Shown here: positions 1 to 6,866 of the stretch, piece by piece
Layout: each line of letters begins with the position of its first letter
Numbering within the stretch: position 1 is the first letter of the stretch
Assembly: GCA_037131955.1 (NCBI GenBank)
Contig: JBAXQC010000081.1
Location: 1-12,124, forward strand
Direction of reading: 5' to 3'
Length of the DNA stretch: 12,124 nt
Source: CAIMMJ01 sp037131955
Lineage (GTDB): Bacteria > Bacteroidota > Bacteroidia > UBA4408
Translations under genes and position numbers: made by a program
The notes under the pieces: generated by a model
The model's database searches: none
Seen by the model: the letters and a program-made list of their open reading frames with translations, nothing else
What the model was told of the DNA's origin: nothing

Positions 1-3000
1 TGGGTCAAACAGTAAATGTTACTGCTAATGGCGCAGATTCAACAGTATGGAATCCTCTGAGTGCAACCGGCTTCCCAATTCTCACTTATCAAAACGATAC
101 TGTCGTCAATATTACTCCTCTAAATCTCACTGAGAATAGTTATGAAGTCATAGGGTTTTCCCCTTCTGGATGTAGAGATACCGTGCAATACACACCAATT
201 GTAAATCCTGTTCCAGCAGCGCCAACTATAACTGCAAGCGGGCCAACAACTTTTTGTTCAGGAAATACTGTTACTCTTACATGCAGTTCCTCGGCAGAAT
301 ATTTATGGTCAAATGGAGAAACAACACAGTCGATAATTGTTTCTCTTGCCGGAAATTATAGTGTTCAGGTTTCAAACGTTGAAGGTTGCCTTTCATTGCC
401 TTCAGCAGCTACTACTGTAGTTGTTAATCCTGGTCCAGGTATACCTGTTATTACCGGTGCCCCATTAACTTTTTGTGCTGGTTCATCTGTAAATCTATCC
501 GCTCCTGCAGGCTTCACCTATATCTGGTCTACCGGTCAAACAACTCAATCTATTTCCGTATCAACAACCCAAGATGTTTCTGTTACAATATCAGATGCAA
601 ATGGCTGTAGCGTACCATCTGCACTTGTATCCGTGGTTTCTAATCCACTACCTGCTTCACCCGTAATTACACCATCGGGCCCTACAACCTTTTGTGATGG
701 AGGAAACCTAACTTTGGCGGCACCGGCAGGTTTTTCATATTTGTGGTCAACAGGCGAGACAACTTCAACTATTTCTGTAAATACCACCTCAAGTATTACC
801 TTGGTTGTAACTGATGTAAACAATTGCTCATCGCCAATTTCGTCTACCACCAATGTTACTGTAAATCCAATTCCTCCAACACCAACAATATCTACAACCG
901 GTGGTTTAAATACTATTTGTGCAGGGCAAAGTCTGTCTCTAACTAGTTCAAATGCAACAGGCTATTTGTGGAGCACGGGGCAAACAACATCTAATATTTC
1001 TGTAAATACATCGGGCAATTATTCTGTAATAATTACCAATTCAAATGGCTGTACATCTCTGCCATCATTGCCTTTTGCGGTAACAGTAAATCCATTGCCT
1101 GCAACACCTGTAATAACTCCAAATGGAGCTACAACATTTTGTGCGGGAAATAATGTTACGTTAGAAGCACCGCTTTCTAATACATACCTGTGGAGCAATG
1201 GTAGCACAACTCAAAGCATTATCGTTTCAAATTCCGGAAGTTTTAATGTTGTTGTTACTGATGTTAATGGATGCATAAGTTCTGTATCTGCAAATCAAAC
1301 AATAGTTGTAAATCCAAATCCAACAGTTAGTATAAATGCAAATGGAAACTTAAATTTTTGTAATGGAGGCAATGTTACTTTGTCACCAAATTTAACTTCC
1401 AACTCTTATTTATGGGCACCAAATGGAGAAACTACACAAACAATTTCTGCAATTGTATCAGGAGATTATTCCCTGCAAGTAACAGATGTTAACGGTTGTA
1501 CTTCTGCCCCCTCAAATACAATTTCAGTTAATGTTTTTCCAACACCTAATCCTCCAACTATTTATTCCACTACGCCTGTTATTTGTCAGGGTGGATATGT
1601 AACACTTTCAACAGATCCAGCAAATTCATATTCTTGGAGTAATGGAGCAACTACTCCAACCATTACGACTAATGTTCCGGGTGTATATACATTATCCATT
1701 ATCGACCTAAATAATTGTACTTCGCCAAGTAGTAATGCAATTAATTTAATTGTAAACCAATTGCCTCCAACGCCTGTAATCTCGGCTAATGGTCCCTTGG
1801 TGTTCTGTCAAGGTTCAAGTGTTACTATTTCGGCACCTGCAAACTACACTTACGTTTGGAACGGCGGTATTTATACTTCCGAAAATTTAGTTGTGGATAC
1901 TACTGGCGTATTTATTTTACAGGTGATTGATGCCAACGGATGTACTTCCTTAGCTTCTGTTCCTGTTGTGGTTACTGTTCATCCCAATCCACCATCACCG
2001 ATAATTGAATCAATAGGGCCAAGTTCATTTTGTAATGGTGGTTCTGTTGTTCTAACTACAAATACAATAAATTCAACTTATCTTTGGTCTACCGGCGAAA
2101 CCACCCAAAATATAATTGCCGATGAAACCGGAAGCTATTCGCTAATTGCCACCGACCTTTTTGGATGTATTTCTAATCCTTCGCAGATTTTCTCAGTTAC
2201 AGAATTCCCTATTCCACCGCCACCAATTATTACAGCTACAGGTCCTTCTACTGTTTGCGACGGCGAAACTATACAACTAGTGAGTAGTTTTGGTGCCAGC
2301 TATTTATGGAACACCGGTGAAACAACTCAATCAATACTTGTGCACGATCAAGGTCCTTATTCAGTTTCGTTGATTGACTTTTTTGGTTGCCCTTCTCCAA
2401 TTTCAGATCCTTTTACCAATACAATATTGCCATTACCGCCAAGACCTACCATTTCTGCCAGCGGGCCTCTAACTTTTTGTGTTGGAAATTCCGTAACGTT
2501 AACTAGTAGCGAACCTATTGGCAATAGATGGAATACTGGTGCATTAACACAATCAATTATTGCCAATTCTAATGGAGATTATTTTGTTCAGGTTCAAGGA
2601 GCCAATGGATGTTTTTCTTTGCCTTCAGATACTTTAACCATTTTCGTAAATCCAACTCCACCTGTTCCTACAATTTCTGCAGATGGTCCGCTTACTTTTT
2701 GCAAAGGAGGAAAAGTAAAGTTAACTGTTGAAGATGCCCAATCTTACTTATGGAACAATGGAGATACTACTCAATTTCAAGAGTTTGACACAACCATGTT
2801 TGTTACGGTTAACGTAATTGATATTTGCGGTTTGCCGCTAACATTGCAAGCTTCAATAACTCAATTGCAAAAGCCCAAAGTTGCTTTTACTACTACCGAC
2901 ACCATGGGTTGTGCTCCCTTAAAATCTAGATTTGTAAGCACAACTACTAATTTTGAACAGTTAATTTGGGACTTTGGTGATGGAAATGGAAATAATTCAA

Positions 3001-3653
3001 ATGAGGCTGTTGTAACAAATACGTATGAATTAAGCGGAGAATTTAGTGTTACACTTTTTGCCATTGCTTCAAATGGCTGCTCTGACAGATTAACCAAGCC
3101 AGTGCTTATAAAAGCGTTACGAAATCCTGAGGCAGATTTTGAAATGTCGCCCACAGAAGTTAAGATTTCCAATCCGGAGGTTTCATTTACAGATTTAAGT
3201 TCAAACGATGCACAAAGATGGAGATGGAACTTTGGCACACGTGACTCTTCAAGATATCAGCATCCTGTTTATTCTTATAAAGACACAGGTAACTATATGG
3301 TAACTATGGTGGTGTATAACGAACTTGGATGCACAGATACGGCTAGAAATACAATAAGAGTTGTAGGCGATTTAATTATTTATGCTCCAAATGCATTTAC
3401 ACCAAATGGAGATGGAACCAACGATGTATTTTCTCCTAAAGGTACCTACATGGACCCTAAAAAATACAATTTAAAAATATTTAATCGTTGGGGCGAATTG
3501 ATTTTTGAAACCATTGATATCAATAAAGGCTGGGATGGAGATATAGGTTTAGAAAAAACAATAGTGTCTAACAATTACTATTGGCAGTTAGAAGTAACAG
3601 ATAAATCCGGTATAAGTCACTCTTTAAAAGGAATTGTTACATTACTCTATTAA
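1..3653 (+). CDS. Giant repeat protein secreted by the type IX system, 5'-truncated
   Basis: The reading frame is open from the window edge (first full codon at 3), so the gene starts upstream; the GTG at 183 is only an internal valine codon. The visible part is 1216 residues. In order: the end of a different Ig-like domain (1-67), twelve Ig-like repeats (68-956), a PKD-like domain with WDFGDG at about 989-994 (957-1042), a second PKD-like domain (1043-1121) and a C-terminal sorting domain (1122-1216) with the landmarks NAFTPNGDGTNDVF, FNRWG and GWDG. That last domain matches the gliding-motility-associated, type B sorting domain of Bacteroidota (TIGR04131/CHU_C type), which sends proteins through the type IX secretion system to the surface or medium. 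No enzymatic domain is visible. An adhesin or surface-matrix role is inference. The signal peptide would lie outside the window. No terminator-like hairpin follows the stop. Confidence 0.93.
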   Translation, partial: GQTVNVTANGADSTVWNPLSATGFPILTYQNDTVVNITPLNLTENSYEVIGFSPSGCRDTVQYTPIVNPVPAAPTITASGPTTFCSGNTVTLTCSSSAEYLWSNGETTQSIIVSLAGNYSVQVSNVEGCLSLPSAATTVVVNPGPGIPVITGAPLTFCAGSSVNLSAPAGFTYIWSTGQTTQSISVSTTQDVSVTISDANGCSVPSALVSVVSNPLPASPVITPSGPTTFCDGGNLTLAAPAGFSYLWSTGETTSTISVNTTSSITLVVTDVNNCSSPISSTTNVTVNPIPPTPTISTTGGLNTICAGQSLSLTSSNATGYLWSTGQTTSNISVNTSGNYSVIITNSNGCTSLPSLPFAVTVNPLPATPVITPNGATTFCAGNNVTLEAPLSNTYLWSNGSTTQSIIVSNSGSFNVVVTDVNGCISSVSANQTIVVNPNPTVSINANGNLNFCNGGNVTLSPNLTSNSYLWAPNGETTQTISAIVSGDYSLQVTDVNGCTSAPSNTISVNVFPTPNPPTIYSTTPVICQGGYVTLSTDPANSYSWSNGATTPTITTNVPGVYTLSIIDLNNCTSPSSNAINLIVNQLPPTPVISANGPLVFCQGSSVTISAPANYTYVWNGGIYTSENLVVDTTGVFILQVIDANGCTSLASVPVVVTVHPNPPSPIIESIGPSSFCNGGSVVLTTNTINSTYLWSTGETTQNIIADETGSYSLIATDLFGCISNPSQIFSVTEFPIPPPPIITATGPSTVCDGETIQLVSSFGASYLWNTGETTQSILVHDQGPYSVSLIDFFGCPSPISDPFTNTILPLPPRPTISASGPLTFCVGNSVTLTSSEPIGNRWNTGALTQSIIANSNGDYFVQVQGANGCFSLPSDTLTIFVNPTPPVPTISADGPLTFCKGGKVKLTVEDAQSYLWNNGDTTQFQEFDTTMFVTVNVIDICGLPLTLQASITQLQKPKVAFTTTDTMGCAPLKSRFVSTTTNFEQLIWDFGDGNGNNSNEAVVTNTYELSGEFSVTLFAIASNGCSDRLTKPVLIKALRNPEADFEMSPTEVKISNPEVSFTDLSSNDAQRWRWNFGTRDSSRYQHPVYSYKDTGNYMVTMVVYNELGCTDTARNTIRVVGDLIIYAPNAFTPNGDGTNDVFSPKGTYMDPKKYNLKIFNRWGELIFETIDINKGWDGDIGLEKTIVSNNYYWQLEVTDKSGISHSLKGIVTLLY
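204..2870 (+). repeat. Twelve tandem Ig-like coding repeats, period 216-225 bp
   Basis: Units begin at 204, 426, 642, 864, 1089, 1311, 1536, 1755, 1980, 2202, 2427 and 2649, giving spacings of 222, 216, 222, 225, 222, 225, 219, 225, 222, 225 and 222 bp. Each opens with a proline-rich linker (NP.P..P.I), followed by a Cys-Gly or Cys-Asp pair (usually TFC.G), a Trp in YLWS.G.TTQSI, a Tyr/Val strand and a second Cys in a D.NGC-like turn. The spacing of two Cys around one Trp is typical of an Ig-type beta-sandwich with an internal disulfide; that fold is inferred. All copies differ clearly at the DNA level, so the array is old or has been diversified. Confidence 0.92.
2871..3365 (+). other. Two PKD-like domains before the sorting domain
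   Basis: The first unit (2871-3128) carries the hallmark WDFGDGNG and a Y-x-x-x-G-x-F/Y-x-V-x-L strand (TYELSGEFSVTLFA). The second (3129-3365) has the weaker equivalent WRWNFGTRDS followed by YSYKDTGNYMVTMVVYN. Both end near a GC pair (NGCSD, LGCTD). PKD domains are extracellular beta-sandwich spacers in many type IX secretion substrates, and these two probably act as a stalk between the Ig-like array and the sorting domain. Confidence 0.8.
3366..3650 (+). other. Type B type IX secretion sorting domain (protein C-terminus)
   Basis: The last 95 codons encode a domain starting near IIYAPNAFTPNGDGTNDVF, then KIFNRWGELIFE, then GWDG, and ending in a hydrophobic strand before the stop. This order is diagnostic for the gliding-motility-associated C-terminal domain found only in Bacteroidota with a type IX secretion system. 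In the type B class (as in SprB of Flavobacterium johnsoniae) the domain is long and is thought to need a PorP/SprF-family partner. No such partner is encoded in this window. Confidence 0.93.
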
Positions 3654-3668
3654 AAAATCAAAAAAAAA

Positions 3669-3698
3669 TTAATTTAATCGTTACTTCTTATAGTTTTG
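3669..3698 (+). promoter_or_regulatory. Predicted primary-sigma promoter of mdh
   Basis: TAGTTTTG at 3691-3698 matches the Bacteroidota -7 box TAnnTTTG exactly. A TTA at 3669-3671 sits where the -33 TTG is expected, with a 19-bp spacer, but it is not a perfect match. The ATG of mdh begins 28 bp after the box, leaving a short AT-rich leader without a visible Shine-Dalgarno sequence. Confidence 0.6.
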
Positions 3699-3726
3699 CA
3701 AAAAAATTAATTCAAAAAACTATTGT

Positions 3727-4668
3727 ATGAAAGTAACCGTTGTAGGTGCAGGAAATGTTGGAGCTACCTGTGCTGATGTAATTGCTCATAAAGAACTTTG
3801 TAACGAGTTGATACTTGTTGATATTAAAGAAAATTTTGCAGAAGGAAAAGCATTGGATATGTGGCAAACTGCTCCTGTAAATATGTACGATACAAGAATA
3901 AAAGGTTCTACAAATGATTATACAAAAACCACAAATTCTGATGTGGTAGTAATTACTTCTGGATTGCCAAGAAAACCAGGAATGACCAGAGATGATTTAA
4001 TTTCTACAAATGCAGGAATTGTAAAAAGTGTAACAGAAAATATAATTAAACATTCTCCTAATGCCATCATCATTATCGTTTCAAATCCTTTAGATGTAAT
4101 GACCTATTGTGCCTATTTAACGGCTAACTTACCGTCTACTAAAGTTTTTGGAATGGCAGGTATTTTAGACACAGCCAGATACAAAGCGTTTTTAGCAGAG
4201 GAATTGAATGTATCTCCAAAAGATATTCAAGCAGTACTAATGGGTGGACATGGCGACACAATGGTGCCGCTTCCGAGATATACAACAGTTGGAGGAATTC
4301 CGGTAACTGAGTTAATCGCTGCAGATAAGCTAGACGCAATTATTGAAAGAACCAAAAAAGGCGGAGGCGAAATAGTAAATCTTTTAGGAACATCTGCATG
4401 GTATGCACCAGGTGCTGCTGCCGCTCAAATGGTTGAAGCTATTGTAAGAGATCAAAAGAGAGTATTTCCTGTTTGTGCATTGCTAAACGGAGAATACGGA
4501 TTAAAAAATATTTATCTAGGTGTTCCTGTTGTTTTAGGGAAAAATGGAATAGAAAAAATAATTGAACTTCAATTAAACTCTGCCGAAAAAGAACTATTAG
4601 CATCTTCTGCAACTGCCGTTAAAGAAGTTATGGATGTGCTGGATAAAATGAATGCTGCAACAGCGTAA
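3727..4668 (+). CDS. mdh: Malate dehydrogenase, LDH-like type
   Basis: Cytosolic NAD-dependent enzyme that interconverts malate and oxaloacetate in the TCA cycle. The 313 residues have the family's usual length. The N-terminal Rossmann fold shows GAGNVG (7-12) and an acidic residue at the end of strand 2 (D32 in LVDIKE), which favours NAD over NADP. The substrate loop PRKPGMTRDD has R82 where lactate dehydrogenases have Gln, the classic malate-specificity residue, plus R88. N120 (VSNPLDVMTY), D148 and R151 (ILDTARY) and the catalytic H175 (GGHGDTMV) are all present, so the enzyme should be active. The start fits because the glycine motif begins at residue 7, as expected for the family. It has its own predicted promoter and a strong terminator, so it is probably transcribed alone. 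Confidence 0.97.
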   Translation: MKVTVVGAGNVGATCADVIAHKELCNELILVDIKENFAEGKALDMWQTAPVNMYDTRIKGSTNDYTKTTNSDVVVITSGLPRKPGMTRDDLISTNAGIVKSVTENIIKHSPNAIIIIVSNPLDVMTYCAYLTANLPSTKVFGMAGILDTARYKAFLAEELNVSPKDIQAVLMGGHGDTMVPLPRYTTVGGIPVTELIAADKLDAIIERTKKGGGEIVNLLGTSAWYAPGAAAAQMVEAIVRDQKRVFPVCALLNGEYGLKNIYLGVPVVLGKNGIEKIIELQLNSAEKELLASSATAVKEVMDVLDKMNAATA

Positions 4669-4686
4669 TTAGAAATATAAATTTAT

Positions 4687-4717
4687 AAAAGGCCGCCTTT
4701 GTGTGGCCTTTTTTTTT
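4687..4717 (+). terminator. Intrinsic terminator after mdh
   Basis: AAAAGGCC (4687-4694) can pair with GGCCTTTT (4705-4712) in an 8-bp stem with a 10-nt loop, followed by an unbroken T run from 4709 to 4717. It begins 18 bp after the mdh stop and ends before the gatB promoter, so it separates the two transcripts. It is the only GC-rich hairpin with a T run that I see in the window. Confidence 0.88.
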
Positions 4718-4755
4718 GTAAAATTCAAAAAATTTAAAGTGTGTAATTTTACAAT

Positions 4756-4763
4756 TACATTTG
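4756..4763 (+). promoter_or_regulatory. Predicted -7 box of the gatB promoter
   Basis: TACATTTG matches TAnnTTTG exactly and lies after the mdh terminator. No good -33 TTG is visible; only a TTTA at 4733-4736 is near the right place. The gatB ATG begins 11 bp after the box, so the 5' leader should be only a few bases long. Confidence 0.55.
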
Positions 4764-4774
4764 TTGTATAAATT

Positions 4775-6232
4775 ATGGAAAACGTATATCAAAAATACCA
4801 AGCAGTAATTGGCTTAGAAGTGCATGCTCAATTATCAACAAACAGCAAAGCTTATTGTGGCGATGCAGTGGAATACGGAGCCTTGCCTAATACTCAAATA
4901 AGTGCAATTTCATTGGGTCATCCGGGAACATTGCCAAAAACAAATAAAAAAGTAGTTGAATTTGCAGTTAAATTAGGCTTAGCACTTAACTGTAAAATTA
5001 GGCGTGAAAACGAATATGCCAGAAAAAATTATTTCTATGCAGATTTACCTAAAGGATATCAAATTACGCAAGATAAAACTCCTATTTGTTACGAGGGATA
5101 CTTAGATATAAAAGACGACAAGGGCAACGATAAAAGAATTAGAATAACAAGAATTCACATGGAGGAAGATGCAGGAAAAAGCATGCATGATCAGTCTCCT
5201 GAACATACCTTTATAGACTTAAATAGAGCGGGAGTTCCTTTATTAGAAATTGTAACGGAGCCGGATATACGAACATCAACAGAGGCATACAATTATCTAA
5301 CTGAAATAAGAAAGATAGTTAGATACATAGAAGTTTGCGATGGCAATATGGAAGAAGGTTCTATGAGGTGCGATGCCAATGTATCTGTAATGCTGAAGGA
5401 TGCAAAAGAATTTGGAAACAGGTGCGAGGTAAAAAATATGAACTCTATAAGAAATGTTCAACGTGCTATTGATTTTGAAATAAAAAGACAAATTGATGAA
5501 ATTGAAAACGGAGGTTACATCTCTCAAGATACCAGAAGTTTTGATGCAAATAATGGGACAACTTTTTTATTAAGGTCAAAAGAACAAGCAAACGATTACC
5601 GTTATTTTCCTGAGCCCGATTTGCAACCTGTTTTGATAGAGGAATCTTATGTAAATGAAATAAAGAACAATCTACCGCCACTGCCTCAACAGTTAGCAAA
5701 AAAATACATTCACCAATTAGGTCTCTCTGCTTACGATGCAAATGTAATTACAGAAAACAAAGCGATGGCCTTGTATTTTGAAGAGTTACTAAATCATACT
5801 AATAATTCAAAAGCAGCCGCGAATTGGTTAATGGGCCAAATAAAATCTGTTTTAAATGAAGAAGCTATAGAAATTGAGAACTTTAAGATTAAAGCAACAT
5901 CAATTGCGGAGTTAATTAACTTTATTGATACCGGTAAAATTAGTCACAACATTGCGGCACAAAAAATATTTCCTGAAATGCTTAAAAATCCTGAGTTAAA
6001 GCCTCAAGAGATTGCAGAGAAAAATGCATGGGTTGTAGACAACAATCAAGATAACCTTATAGAATTTATAAACGAAGCTATAGCAAAATATCCAGAAAAA
6101 GTTGCGGAGTATAAATCGGGAAAAAAAGGATTGTTAGGATTGTTTATGGGAGAAGTTATGAAATTGTCTAAAGGTAAGGCCGACCCAAAAGTTACAACAG
6201 TTTTGCTTACTGAAATCTTAGAAAAGAACTAG
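4775..6232 (+). CDS. gatB: Asp-tRNA(Asn)/Glu-tRNA(Gln) amidotransferase subunit B
   Basis: Subunit of the cytosolic GatCAB complex, which converts Glu-tRNA(Gln) or Asp-tRNA(Asn) to the amide form using ammonia from GatA. GatB holds the kinase/transamidase site and binds the tRNA. The 485 residues match the family. The catalytic domain (about 1-290) starts with YQAVIGLEVHAQL and contains SLGHPGTLP (46-54), ARKNYFYADLPKGYQI (82-97), EEDAGKSMH (130-138), DLNRAGVPLLEIVTEPD (148-164), DGNMEEGSMRCDANVSV (189-205) and EVKNMNSIRNVQRAI (218-232). The helical Yqey/GatB tail (about 335-483) includes AAANWLMG and ends with the GLLGLFMGEVMKLSKGKADP stretch. The Cys-x-Cys and Cys-x-x-Cys metal-type motif of many GatBs is not intact here (AYCGDAVEYG... 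ISAISLG). gatA and gatC are not adjacent, so the subunits are encoded at scattered loci. Confidence 0.97.
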   Translation: MENVYQKYQAVIGLEVHAQLSTNSKAYCGDAVEYGALPNTQISAISLGHPGTLPKTNKKVVEFAVKLGLALNCKIRRENEYARKNYFYADLPKGYQITQDKTPICYEGYLDIKDDKGNDKRIRITRIHMEEDAGKSMHDQSPEHTFIDLNRAGVPLLEIVTEPDIRTSTEAYNYLTEIRKIVRYIEVCDGNMEEGSMRCDANVSVMLKDAKEFGNRCEVKNMNSIRNVQRAIDFEIKRQIDEIENGGYISQDTRSFDANNGTTFLLRSKEQANDYRYFPEPDLQPVLIEESYVNEIKNNLPPLPQQLAKKYIHQLGLSAYDANVITENKAMALYFEELLNHTNNSKAAANWLMGQIKSVLNEEAIEIENFKIKATSIAELINFIDTGKISHNIAAQKIFPEMLKNPELKPQEIAEKNAWVVDNNQDNLIEFINEAIAKYPEKVAEYKSGKKGLLGLFMGEVMKLSKGKADPKVTTVLLTEILEKN

Positions 6233-6249
6233 TTGTAATTGGATTTTAT

Positions 6250-6257
6250 TATTTTTG
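6250..6257 (+). promoter_or_regulatory. Predicted -7 box of the SRPBCC gene promoter
   Basis: TATTTTTG matches TAnnTTTG exactly, 17 bp after the gatB stop and 21 bp before the ATG at 6279. A TTG at 6233-6235 is present but with only a 14-bp spacer. The box decides the start of the next gene, because an upstream in-frame TTG at 6255-6257 lies inside it and would not be within the transcript. Confidence 0.5.
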
Positions 6258-6278
6258 TTCAACCTAAAATCTAAAACT

Positions 6279-6812
6279 ATGAAAATTTTAAAATTCACCG
6301 GAATCGTTTTTACTGCAATTGCGCTAGTATTTATTCTAATTGGATTTATTGCACCCAAAGATTTTTCTATGGAAAGAAGTATTATTATTAATTCATCTCC
6401 AGACGAAGTATATCAAAACATGTGCGATTTAAGAAAGTTTCACGATTGGTCTCCCTGGTCTAAATTAGATCCAAACTCAAAAGTGTCATACGAGGGTGAG
6501 CCCAATACAGTTGGACATATCTACAAGTGGGAAGGAAATAAAGAAGTGGGAAAAGGAGAAATGTCAATTTCAAAAATTGAAAATGGTGCAACAATTTATT
6601 ATCATTTAAATTTTATTGAACCATTTGCGAGCCAAGCCGATGGATTGCTTAAAGCTGAAAATTCAAATGGTGCAACAAAAGCTACTTGGACCTTTACCAC
6701 AAAATTTGGATTTATTGAAAGTGTTTTTATGATGTTTATGAACATGGAAAAAATGCTAGGAACTGATTTTGAAAATGGATTAAAAAATCTTAAACAAATT
6801 TCTGAAAAGTAA
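6279..6812 (+). CDS. Membrane-anchored SRPBCC-fold protein
   Basis: A 177-residue protein starting at the ATG at 6279. An in-frame TTG 24 bp upstream would add eight residues, but it overlaps the predicted promoter box. Residues about 4-24 form one hydrophobic segment (FTGIVFTAIALVFILIGFIA), probably a membrane anchor. The rest fits the START/polyketide-cyclase-like (SRPBCC) fold: the opening strand ERSIIINSSPDEVYQNMCDLRKFHDWSPW (about 32-60) is the family's most recognisable part, followed by alternating strands (YKWEGNKEVGKGEMSI, ATWTFTTKFGF) and a long C-terminal helix ending GTDFENGLKNLKQISEK. Such domains form a hydrophobic pocket that binds lipids or other small ligands. The ligand is unknown, and no catalytic residues can be assigned. 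The gene follows gatB by 46 bp but seems to have its own promoter. Confidence 0.85.
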   Translation: MKILKFTGIVFTAIALVFILIGFIAPKDFSMERSIIINSSPDEVYQNMCDLRKFHDWSPWSKLDPNSKVSYEGEPNTVGHIYKWEGNKEVGKGEMSISKIENGATIYYHLNFIEPFASQADGLLKAENSNGATKATWTFTTKFGFIESVFMMFMNMEKMLGTDFENGLKNLKQISEK

Positions 6813-6832
6813 AAAAATCTTTTACTATTTGT

Positions 6833-6866
6833 TTTAAGCTATATCCTAATAAATTAAGTAGCTAAA
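6833..6866. terminator. Possible weak bidirectional terminator between convergent genes
   Basis: AGCTA (6837-6841) can pair with TAGCT (6859-6863), extended by two or three A-T pairs after one mismatch, with a 17-nt AT-rich loop. It lies in the 41-bp gap between the convergent SRPBCC and kinase genes and overlaps the end of the kinase frame. The stem is short and has few G-C pairs, so this is tentative. Confidence 0.25.

Noticed and set aside
183..185. GTG as the start of the first gene
   Set aside because: The same frame is open back to the window edge and encodes a further Ig-like domain part ending in SPSGC, so the gene is truncated by the window.
545..2566. Minus-strand open frames at 545-853, 1019-1207 and 2357-2566 that encode similar peptides to each other
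   Set aside because: Their likeness is the reverse-frame reading of the plus-strand Ig-like repeats. They have no promoter or family resemblance of their own.
204..2870. CRISPR array or satellite DNA as the explanation of the regular spacing
   Set aside because: The period is about 222 bp, always a multiple of three, and conserved at protein rather than DNA level, which fits protein domains.
2861..3238. 125-codon minus-strand open frame opposite the PKD domains
   Set aside because: It lies wholly inside a well-supported plus-strand gene, resembles no family I know and has no start context.
3654..3726. Terminator or small RNA in the gap after the repeat gene
   Set aside because: The gap is AT-rich with no stem of meaningful strength. 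Only the mdh promoter elements stand out.
4139..4339. Short minus-strand frame within mdh, with others like it in gatB, the kinase gene and uvrB
   Set aside because: All are antisense to strongly conserved coding regions and lack family resemblance or promoter support.
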